A stretch of 64,000 bases of DNA. It comes from Clonostachys chloroleuca (Eukaryota > Ascomycota > Sordariomycetes > Hypocreales > Bionectriaceae). The notes below the pieces were generated by a model, which was not told where the DNA came from, made no database searches, and worked only from the letters and a program-made list of their open reading frames with translations. A program made the translations under genes and the position numbers. Positions 1-9,619 of this stretch are shown here, piece after piece. The first letter of the stretch is position 1; every line of letters begins with the position of its first letter. The stretch is from the NCBI GenBank assembly GCA_037952775.1, contig JBANAY010000003.1, positions 25,854,001 through 25,918,000 of the forward strand, given 5' to 3'.

Positions 1-2522
1 CTGGCGCTGCTCGCTACCATAGCCACCACTTTCGTGACGGCGCTCCTCGGAGCGACCATAGCTTTGCTGGGAAGATCCAAAGCCCTGGCTGTATGAATCG
101 GCCTCACCGCCACCGTAGCGGCTCTCCTGGCGAGAGTTGTTGTTGAATCCCTGGCTGTAGGATTCAGAGGCGCCTTGTCCATATGAGGAAGTGTTATGTC
201 CTCCGTACGAACTTTGTTGGTAGCTGCTGCCCTGGTTATCATCCTCATCATCGTCACGTCGGTTCTTCTTCTTCTTGGTCTCGCCATCGCCACCACCAAC
301 ACCCAATGCGCTTCCCAGTGCCCCAAGGAAGCCGCCGAGCTCGCCGCCGGAGGTGTTCTTACCACCACCGTTGCCGCCGCCCAGCGCTTCAGCAGCACCT
401 GAGATGATCGCTCCAGCTGCGGCGCTGGCGATCTTATCTTCCATGGTCTCGGGCTCGCCGTACAGCTTCTGCATCTTCAGCTTGCCGCTGCAGCCGTGGC
501 CATGGCCAGTGTCGTAGACGCCTTCCTTGTGGTTCTCTCCATTCTGGACGCCACGTCGGCTTAGCTTGCGGCGGTAGTCCTGGCGCTGGTCTTCGCCCAT
601 CTCGCTCCACCATTCCTGGACGGCTTGGAAGATCTGCTGGCGACCCTCCTGAGCTCCGTCGTCGCCCATCTCACGCTGGGCTGGGTGGTGCATAACTCCA
701 TTGACAATGCGGGTGACCAGTCGGTTCACGTCAACGCTATCATCGTCGATGGCTTCCATGATCTGGGGCACCACCCAAGTAATCATCTTAGCGGCACTTT
801 GGCCGGCAATTTCATTCAGAATCTATTCATTTAGCGTTAGCATATACAGAACACGGACAGTGAATGGGGTGTGGATGCTCACGTTGGTGAAATGGTCCTT
901 GGACAACATCGAGTGAGTTGGGTCGCTCGAGTCATCGTTATCGAACACAACGTGCTGTTCGGCCTCACTGCTCTCGATGATCTGGTTGGAACCAGTTGCC
1001 AACTCGTTCTTGATGTTCTGGATGAGGGGAACAACAAATGGGGCAATGAGAGAGAAGACGAATCGCGAAAGCTCCTCTTCCAACTGCTCAATGATCTTAG
1101 GGAGCACGGGGATCTTCTCAATGGCAGCAGTAATGCCCTTCATGATCTCATCGTGAAACTCGATGACAGGCAAGACTTGCCCATAAACTTGCTGAATGTA
1201 GCGGGTGAACTCCTCTGGTTCTCGAGGAGAAACATTCATGTTCTCCATCTGAGCGTTATTAGCGTTCTCCTGGAGCTGGTCAAGCTTGTCGCTTTCGTGC
1301 TTGTCACCAAAGATACCATCGGGAATCTTGTCAAGGAGATCCTTGAGAAGGCTGGTATCGGACTTGGCACTTTCCTGGAGAGTTCCCTCCAGTTCGTCGA
1401 TTTCATTCTGTGTCAACTTGTCGGATACTATTGTTGTGTCAGAATTGGCGCATTCAAGAAATATCATGCATCCTCCACTAACCTTCACCAGTCACACTGT
1501 GGAGGAAATCAACGCCGCCAAATGTACCCCTATAGAAGTCAGAAACCGTGATGATGTGGTGGCTGTATTTGCACCTACGTAACGATTGGGTAGACAGAGC
1601 CGCGAGCTCCCTGGATTCTGATCTGGGTATTGCTACCAACATGGGGAAAGACATCACGCTCACCGAGTTCAATGAGTGCGAGCTCCACGTAGTTGCTATG
1701 GGCGTAGAAATCTGAGAAAATGAAATTAGAACGGGTCATTGGAGATCAAAGACAACGATTGGAGGGTCGTTGATGGGCTGCTGGATAACATACCTTCAAG
1801 ACAGTGGAGGGCCGTTCCAAGCAAGCGAAGGGACTCATGCAAATCTCTCTTATTGTTGTTGTCCTTGTAGCGGCGGCCCTTCTCAACGCATCCACCAATA
1901 AGTCTTCGAAGAAGGTCTGCAGAAGTCATAATGCCAATACGTTCATTGGCGATGTAGTTCTTCATGCCAGTTTCCTCGTCGACGGCCAGCTCGGTTTCTT
2001 CATCGATGGGGCCTCGGAGTCTTCTATCATAGTTGCGAGCGTCTGCGCCTTCGGCGTATCCCTTGGGGTTATCAATGTGTTCCTCGGGTCGGTAGCATCC
2101 GAGCCTGTCGGCCGTGATTTCGAATTCGCCAGAACCATAACCGAAGGTCATGAAGCCGAGAACACAAAGCAGAAGACGGATGGCCTCGGCGGAAACAGCC
2201 TTGACCGTTCCGACATCGATGGCCTGAGAGTAGTCGCGGCACCAGTTACCCAGGTAGGTCTGCTTGATCATGAGCTTGCTGAACTTCTTGCCTCGGTTGT
2301 AGGCGTGGGCAGCGGCAAGGCTGAGCAAGACATCCTCGATATCGCCATGTCGCCCTAAATACCCAATGCGTTAGCTGTATCCATGCTGCCACCGTTAGGA
2401 TCAGTCAGTAGCATACAATTCTTTCCTTCCACCTTGGAGATGGAAGCGATGTTTCCAGCTCCAAACGCCGCCGCCGGGGCAGCCCACCACACCAACGAGA
2501 GGAGCAGAGCCAAGCGGAGCAT
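1..2522 (-). CDS. het-C: HET-C heterokaryon incompatibility protein (3' end beyond window)
   Basis: Six exons join in frame: 2522-2417, 2354-1794, 1711-1579, 1529-1483, 1427-883 and 822-1, giving 738 codons before the window edge, with no stop seen. The start gives a secretion signal-like segment (MLRLALLLSLVWWAAPAAA). Conserved HET-C stretches follow, including GAGNIASISK, WRHGDIED (W split by intron 1), DYSQAIDVGTVKAVSAEA, CYRPEEHIDNPK, MKNYIANE and FYAHSNYVELALIELGERD. The C-terminal part is Gly/Ser/Tyr/Gln rich (SYGG and YSQGF units) after a KKKNRRDDDEDD patch. In Neurospora het-c, allelic differences in a short central region decide vegetative compatibility; the equivalent region here lies in exon 5 after VSDKLTQNEIDELEG. 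The intron donors and acceptors are canonical. Family assignment is firm; allele type and the true C-terminus cannot be judged. Confidence 0.93.
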
Positions 2523-4020
2523 AATACCCAAAGTGCTCTAATATTCCAGCCGCTATATTTTCAAGACTGGTCGATGAAGCTTTGATGAGATTTGATTGAT
2601 CTCTTGTTCTGTAAGAAGAAGGGGAATGATGTGAGGAGGATAAGAACCGGGTGAGGGTGGTGGGGTGAAAGCTGAGAGCAGTACGCCGCCTGCGCGCAAA
2701 GGAGGGGCAAAGCAAAGCAAGCTTGTATTAATTTAACTAACGGTGACGTTTTTCTCCCCGCCCGTCCCTCCTCTCTCTTGTAGGGAGCACCTAGGCTCGA
2801 CTGCTCACAACGGCCCGTATCCAGCACTCAGCTATACAGGCACCGGTGGGTCGCTTTCATAGTTTGCATAAAGTACAGTCATAGCTGTCGTGCTCAGCGC
2901 TGTTTCAAGAGCAATATGCCCCCGGCATGCTCAATGCACGTGGATGACCTACGGATGGATACCTTGTGAGGGCGATCTACATGGTGCGTCTTGGGAGCGG
3001 CTAAGAAGGCAGCGTAGCGCATCAGCATCATTCCCCCTCGCCGCCCGTCTGAAGTTGGCGTGAAACGGGAGGGGAAGGCCCCTGGGTCTCCCACCTTGCA
3101 AGGTAAGGGTACTTGAAACAGCTGGGCGAGGTGCTGTCTCACAGGCATGCTGCTGAATTCCTCCCCAGCCAATGAGCCGACTATTCGCGTCCCTTTGGGC
3201 TTCTAAGCGCTGGAGCTGGAGGGAGGGGCACCTTGCACAGCTGAGGTTCAATGCAGTGTACCTGGTTTAGCTGGCACTGCCTCAAAACCATCGACATCGC
3301 GGACATGGTCCTACCTCATGATGATCTCAATTATCTGGTAAGAAGAACCCGTGGATGCATGTCGTTGGTATTGGTCCACGGTCGGTAATGGGCTACAGCA
3401 TAGACAAGGCAAGCGAGTGGTCTGAGCCAGTGATACTGGGTACAGAGCTGTCTCAAGGACTTGGGGTTTATAACACACCTGGTACTAAGCACCGACTGAA
3501 GTACTACCTGGTCAGTATCTCACACCTTGCTTCTTCATCCGTGGTACCATTCCAGGTCGGATGGATAGCTGCTATTACTGCCCGGTTCTCGTACTGTTGA
3601 CGCATTGATGCTGCGAAGAGCGCTCGTACTTGTGGGGTGCCATGGAAGTGGCTAACATAAGACATGGCACACCAAAGCCTCCATACAGTCTCCGATTTCG
3701 ACACAATATCAAAACAATTAACCCATTTATCAATACAATATCAAGCTACATAATATAGAATAATTTATTATCTTACTGTTATTGTTTGAAATGCTATTCA
3801 TAAGAGAACGACGTCTCTAGCTTGTACGAAAGGAGATCTGGTGTGTAAATGTCCAAAAATGCTTGCTGGGACACATCTCAGTATCGATGATGTTCGTCGA
3901 GGGTAAGCCTTTATGTATCCTTTCCCAATACCCCTTTCCCAAAGAACCTGAAAAAAAATGAATGTTAAGAATAGACATGAGTCTATATCTACAAAATATC
4001 GCCCTCTGTATATAGCTGAA
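2523..4020. other. Intergenic: het-C upstream region and AT-rich stretch
   Basis: This is the upstream region of het-C followed by non-coding sequence. The ORFs here are short, in all frames, with no family-like motifs. From about 3690 to 4020 the sequence turns AT-rich, marking the 3' flank of the decayed gene next door. No RNA gene was recognised. Confidence 0.5.
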
Positions 4021-5579
4021 TTATTCCTCAGATCGTAGATCAAGTCTGTTGTGTAAGGCATGGAGTTGGGCGGTTTGCAAGCCAGACTGGGCTATTTGTT
4101 GTTCCATAGATAGAATCTTATCGATCAATATAGTATTGATCTTATTCTGTGTTGATAGTTTGCGCTTTAGCGTATCGATGTCGAGTGTATCGATCATATG
4201 CTTTCTCATGAGGTAGTTTATATCTTTCTCCATTTCCAGGAGGCGTTCCTCGAAGCATGCTTGGTTATAGTAAGAGACTGTTGGATCTTTATCAATTTCA
4301 AGTCGAAGTCCCTATCCATACACTGCAGAGCGGCGATTTGCTGTTGGATCTCGGATATTGTGCCAGCGGGTGTGTTACCTGGATTTAAGAATTCTCGATT
4401 GCCATGATCCAGTAGACCGTGAGAGCCGTTCGATGGTTGAATGTGAGAACCAGCTGGTTTGTCTTTTCGGTCCTGCCCAACTTCAACAGTGAGCTTCTCG
4501 ACCTTGGTTACCCTTTCAGTGATCTTGCTCAATATTCCGGAGATCTATTGCGGAATCGGCTTGTTCTTTCTGTGTGGATCGAACATCAGTTCGGATATCC
4601 GCCCGCAGAATAGCGCTTGAGCGTTTATGTACCGACAGCTCGTTTATCGTGTACCGACAGTTCGTTTGTCATGTACCGACAACTCGTTTGTTATGTACTG
4701 ACGGCTCGTTTGAAAGTCGGGTGATATCACTCTTAGTGGCATTGAGTTGATCTTTAACAACTCGGTGAAACTCGACGTCTCCCTGTACAGCCGAGTTCTC
4801 GTCCCCGTCCACTGGTTGAAAAAGATCATCCGGCAGTTCTGGCGTAGATACCCTGGTACTTACAGCTACCTTGCTATCATGGTACTCAAAATCAGGCTCT
4901 AGTTCCCTCAGTGCGTTGGTCAGTACTGTCCCTGGAGAATATACCTTGTGGTATGATGACTCGCGACTCGAGTTTTGACTCGATGTACTATCGGGCAGGG
5001 GCTCTGATGTCATGTCTTGAGAGTGAAAAGACTCCTCGCTCTCGGGGGCTGAACAGTAGTAGATATGTAGTATGAGTCTACCCCGAGGCTTATTGACATG
5101 GATCGTAGGTTGTTTGTCGCGTTACATGTACGGAGACCAGTCCCACTGTCTCTGTTTATGTCCCTCTTCGCCCTGGGGCGAACTGTACCCCCAGGTATCC
5201 CAGGGTAGACACGACGATTCTCGGCCCAAAAGATCAGTCGTTCATTGCCAGGATACTGGGTAAAAATAAAGTGGCCTAAAGCCAATGTCCAGTTCTCGCG
5301 TTTAAGATTCGCAGCCCGCCAGAGTTGAGATGGGCATGGGCTCGTCAGCGTCTCACCAGACTGCCGATATACTCGAGAGATGATGAAATAGTGCCTTATT
5401 TCCTTCTGGTCGTTCTCTGTCCACGATCGGCCTTCACGAAGACATACCAGGTATATCTTCCATGCGGTAAGTCTGTTGTGGTTATCATCGTCTGCGTTGT
5501 CAATCTCTGCCCATTGGACCTAAGGCAGATCTGTGTTCGCAGGAGGGCCTAAAGACCCGATTGGTGGTAGGTTATCCAT
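4021..5579 (-). pseudogene. Decayed lineage-specific gene of unknown function
   Basis: Reading from ATG at 5579 gives MDNLPPIGSLGPPANTDLP, then an in-frame TAG at 5522-5520. The same frame stays open afterwards (VQWAEIDNADDDNHNRLTAW, later NERLIFWAENRRVYPGIPGG), with codon choice that looks coding. A 77-base intron (5125-5049, gtaacg...gttcag) restores frame into a Ser/Glu-rich section. A TGA at 4671-4669 lies inside a 22-base tandem repeat. The frame continues past it (ILRADIRTDVRSTQKEQADS), then shifts near 4525 to TERVTKVEKLTVEVGQDR and again near 4307 to YYNQACFEERLLEMEKDINY, ending at TAA/TGA around 4021. The last part has coiled-coil character. Two stops plus two frame changes argue for a pseudogene of about 500 codons. 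I do not recognise the family. An alternative is an unusual multi-intron gene, for example using the acceptor caatag near 4550. Confidence 0.5.
4631..4715. repeat. 22-bp minisatellite, about 3.8 copies
   Basis: Units begin at 4631, 4653 and 4675, with a partial fourth at 4697. The core is accgacarytcgttt followed by a variable tail ending in tgt. On the minus strand each unit can encode NE-x-SVH-(N/D)-KR, but 22 is not a multiple of three, so successive copies fall in different frames. Three full extra units add 66 bases, which keeps the outer frame while introducing a TGA. Confidence 0.85.
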
Positions 5580-7428
5580 ACGAGCGTTCTTATCCAGTAA
5601 TGATAAACGATACAATAATAATAATGAAGATGAAAGTTAGATTTGATCTTGAATGCAGCCTCATGCGATGTTGAGTTAGCTTGCGTAGGGTGTGTGGGAG
5701 GGAGATGTGGAAGTTTTTGGTGATGCACTGTGCTGAGCAGGTGTAACTGTTTTATTTTTCTCGAGAACTCAGGCGTAATCTCCTGCAAGTGGGTGACAGG
5801 AGGAATGAGACACCTGATGGAAAAGTTGGTTATCAATCGGCCACTTTCTGCAATAAATAAAGAAGAAAGGGCCAATAAATACAGTATTGTATATTATTGG
5901 GACTCAATAGTCTGATAATACCGGTCGTCGCAGACTTGAGAATAAGCAGCTTAATTAATGTTTGAGTGTCTCAATTTCAATGTCACCCACTTGGGTAGGT
6001 GAGCAGTATGAATTTACTCCGAGGCCCACTACTACCCTATAGCATGGAAGTGAGAACCAGTCGCCTCGTACCCGGGAGTTGGGCTTGCATTTTGCGCTTT
6101 GGTTTGGACTCGACCGCTGAATGTTATATAATGTAGAAGAGGCACTGTTGAAAAGTTTTGACTGACATAAACCATACTCAACATGCTAAACTGATGTCTC
6201 CCAATATGAGCAGAATAATACTCGATCAGTAACGTAAATAATAAAGTGAGCGAGGTTGGGTGCACACACACGCGCCAGTGGGGTCATAGGAGGGGTTGGG
6301 TCCTCGAGTGTCAGGTGCCAAGGTGCAGCTCGTAGGTGCCTTAGCCTAAAAACTGCCACCCGTGATGAGATTTACACCGTGGTTAAACGCTAAGAACAAC
6401 GACTGATTTTACGATTGATACTGCTTTCGCTTTGATACGAATGTCATGTACGAAAAATACTGGTAGCCTGGTGAACTGCAGACTTGCGAATGAGTCACGG
6501 GAAGTAACTGAGCACGAAGTGTGGCTGCAGACGATTTCCGACCTGTGTGCGACACGCGCTGTATATGCTGAACAAGAAGTGCAAGGCTGGGTGAGGCAAC
6601 TCAATGTTTTCGTGGTTACAGTAGACCCTGCCCAGGCAGGTACGAGGGCGCTGATGAAATGGAAAGCGCTGCAATGGAATAGACTACTGCTGGGGTAGAG
6701 CTTGGGGCAGTTCAGCGGTTCTAGGGGCGACCTGAATTATAGCATATAGCCACTGAAGCCTGCCAGCTGCGTGGTACGCGATGCCAACAACAGGCCCTCG
6801 AAATCGGGCAGTGAGGGAGCAATGTGGGCGTCGCGTCAATGGTTTGGGGTGGGCGGCAGAGCGCTGGGGGATGGCCAAATATGTACCTTTGTAGCAGCCA
6901 GCAAATCACGGGGCAGAATTTTAGTGATTTTTTTTTTTTTTTTTTTCAACAGGGCACTGCAGCTGCCCGCTTCCTGCAGCCCACACTGCCTGATGGTGGG
7001 CTGCCTTCCAAGTTAGGTCACTGATTGCGGCGCGTCGCAGGCGAAGCGGCCAACGCTACAAAAAAGCCAACCACCCCCGACTCCCAACATTCAGCACTTC
7101 CTCCCCCCAACACCTCGCATTCAGCACTTCTTCAGCACTTCATCATCACTGTTTCGTAGCCCCAAACACTGCACACAGAAGATTCCTAGCACCCTCACGC
7201 AAAGCTCAAGTCAAGCAACCTAGCACCTTGCGCTTTACTGCCAGCTAGCGGCCGCAAGATTCCAAAACGCTCGCTGCAACGCGCTCATCACCACTGACCA
7301 CTCAGTCTATTAATCGGCTGGCTTTCGTGGAACGCGTTACCACCTGCAGCTCGCCACCTAAGACCGCCGTTCATCTCAGCAGAGACCACTCTAGCTAGCC
7401 AGCTCCTACGGCCAGCCCAACACCATAC
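5580..7428. other. Intergenic: flank of decayed gene and HMG-gene promoter side
   Basis: No convincing gene was found. It holds a 19-base T run (6928-6946). Three copies of a ttcagcacttc element (7090-7100, 7120-7130 and 7131-7141) lie about 300 bases upstream of the HMG-box start. The last 350 bases are C/A-rich, as in many fungal promoters and leaders. Confidence 0.5.
6928..6946. repeat. 19-base T run
   Basis: Uninterrupted T homopolymer 480 bases upstream of the HMG-box start; possible nucleosome-excluding tract. Confidence 0.85.
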
Positions 7429-9037
7429 ATGATGCCTCGTCCATCCAAGAAGCAGCAGGCTGAGAATAGAGCTCCAGTCCCTGTTCCCGCGCAACCTCAA
7501 CAGCACATGATCCCCCAGGTCCCCCAGCCCCAGGGCATTCCTCTGCAGATGCAGCAGCCACTCCCTCACCAGGGACAGCTTGCTGTTGGTGCGCCGCCTC
7601 CTCAGGTGCATGGTCGTGTCGTCGACAATGAGAGCTTCCTGCGAGTTCGCGACTCTGTAAGTAACCCAGATTTCATTTTCAATCACATTTCCTCGCCCGT
7701 TCATTGTGACCACTGCACCCCGCCGCTTATGCAAGACCGCGCTCTGGGCCTATGAGAGCTTTACTGGCTTGTCAATAAGTGTTGGGTGTGAGCTGTGATC
7801 TGAGAGCTCTCCTTCTAGCACACGCGCTGGGGCTACTCGAGTGAGTACCTGAGAGTTCGAAGGCCACAGCTCGAGTCCGAGCTAAGATGCGCCCGCGTGC
7901 CGTGCGTTCTCGAGTCCTGGTGCCCCATTTCCGTGCTGAGGCAGATTGGGACCATTTCTCATTTCTGTTTGGTGCACAACTTGGAAACGCGCTTTGCAGG
8001 CCGCTGCCTTCTTTGTTTATCTTTTGCTTCCGCGTGTTGCTCTTCTTGGAGCTTGTGTGGGTAGCTCTGATCCGGCCCCACCCACGGCGCCTACCGTCCA
8101 CCTCCCTCACCACACCCCTGCCACTGGCCTTCAGTGGCCTCTTGCAGGTCTCTTAGTCGTTTCGACCACATCAATGTCGCATATATTTGTATCATCATCA
8201 TCGATACTAACAATTTCACAGGCCGTTGGTCGTCTGACTACCATCCTGGAGCTGCTGCGCTCGTTCACCTCAGACTACATTCGCCAGACCAACCTGCTCC
8301 TTGGCGACCCCACTGCTGAGGGCGCCCAGGGCGATATCCTGGCTACTTTTGAGAATGCCACCTCCCAGCTCATTCCTCTCGTTCAGGGCGAGCTCGGCGC
8401 ACCCATTGAGGAGAAGAAGGAGCGCAAGAAGCGAACTCATGACCCCAATGCCCCTAAGCGCCCCTTGACACCTTACTTCCTCTACATGCAACATGCCCGC
8501 TCCATCATTGCCAACGATCTCGGCCCTGAGGCACCAAAGGGAGCTGTCCAGGAAGAAGGTCAGCGACGATGGGCCCAGATGGGTCCCCAGGAGAAGCAGG
8601 GATGGAACAACGCCTACCAGTACAACCTTCGCCTCTACAATGCCAGAGTCCACTCCTACAAGCACGGCAACCCTCTGGCCAAGGGTATGGATGATACTGA
8701 GGCCTTGAAGTACGCTGATGAGAACCAAATCCCTCTCCCTGAGCTCAAGGAGGCTCAGGCTCAGCCCGATGCTGGACCCAATGACCAGGACGCCATTGCC
8801 GAGCAGCTCCAGCAGGTGGCGGCCGCCCCTGCTGTCGAGGAAGAGCTCGATTCCAAGACCCCCAAGAAGGGCGGTGCTCGTAAGCGCAAGACCGGCGAGC
8901 CCATTCTTGCTCCCGATGCCACCCCCATCGCCACTCCTGCCAGCCCCGACAAGAAGCGCAGAAGAACTTCTGGCAAGGTCGCCGAAATCCAAGAAGAACC
9001 CAAGAAGTCAGGACGCAAGAAGACTAAGAGCTCTTAG
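7429..9037 (+). CDS. HMG-box chromatin protein (Hmo1/HmbC-like)
   Basis: Exons 7429-7656 and 8222-9037 join in phase 0 to give 347 aa. The 76-residue first exon is Pro/Gln rich and ends VDNESFLRVRDS. Exon 2 opens AVGRLTTILELLRSF, a helical segment that matches the N-terminal part of fungal multi-domain HMG proteins. A single HMG box follows at about residues 144-215 (NAPKRPLTPYFLYMQHAR, then RRWAQMGPQEKQGWNNAYQY). The tail is acidic then strongly basic (KKGGARKRK, DKKRRRTSGK, KKSGRKKTKSS), consistent with nuclear location and DNA binding. The 565-base intron (gtaagt...ttcacag) is unusually long for this genome. The reading frame also stays open upstream of 8222 to an ATG at 7946, but that peptide is low-quality and I treat it as intron. 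The exact orthologue (Hmo1 or another HMGB) is uncertain. Confidence 0.82.
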
Positions 9038-9619
9038 CTGTCTTCTGGGACCTTCTTTTTCTGTTTTGGCTCACCGCCGGCTTTTCCCGCATGGCGGGTT
9101 GGAGTCCTTCCTTTATTGTTTCCTTTGACTTATCATTGATGCCCTCGGTTATTGATTGCACGAAAGGATACCACTTCAGCTCCTGAGTTTTGTTTTATAA
9201 AAAAAAAGAACCGTGCGTCGCCTCGTTGAGGTGTCGACGGAATACCTTTTAGTATCTGTATGAGAGTAACAGACGAGTGGGAGGGTGTTATCACCCATTA
9301 ACCGGTAGTTGGAATGGTGCAAACGGATCTTTTCTTTGCGGTGGTTTTGTCGGTTTTCTGCGTTTATGACTGTACTAAGTTGTTATTGAACAACTTTGCT
9401 TTTTCATTTATTTACGAGGGCGATGATGCTTCAATTCAAAGTTGCTATTCAAAGATACCTTACTTGCCCTATGTGACATGTCCATACTCATAGCTCATAG
9501 AATTTCGATCGAAGCACCATAAATCGCGTCATTTTCCAGATGGCTCATATCATAACACATTGCCCACGGAGCCAGCCCACAACAGCAGCACATTGCTCGT
9601 TAGTCCCGCCCGGCCAATG
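9038..9619. other. Intergenic between convergent HMG-box and urease genes
   Basis: This holds the 3' untranslated regions of both neighbours. It is T-rich after 9040, with an A-run near 9200. No ORF or RNA gene is supported. Confidence 0.6.

Noticed and set aside
871..2358. Two long plus-strand ORFs (226 and 184 codons)
   Set aside because: Antisense of het-C exons, which carry the conserved protein.
7946..8221. N-terminal extension of the HMG-box frame from ATG 7946
   Set aside because: The peptide is hydrophobic and low quality, and joining the upstream Pro/Gln exon by gtaagt...cacag gives a better protein.
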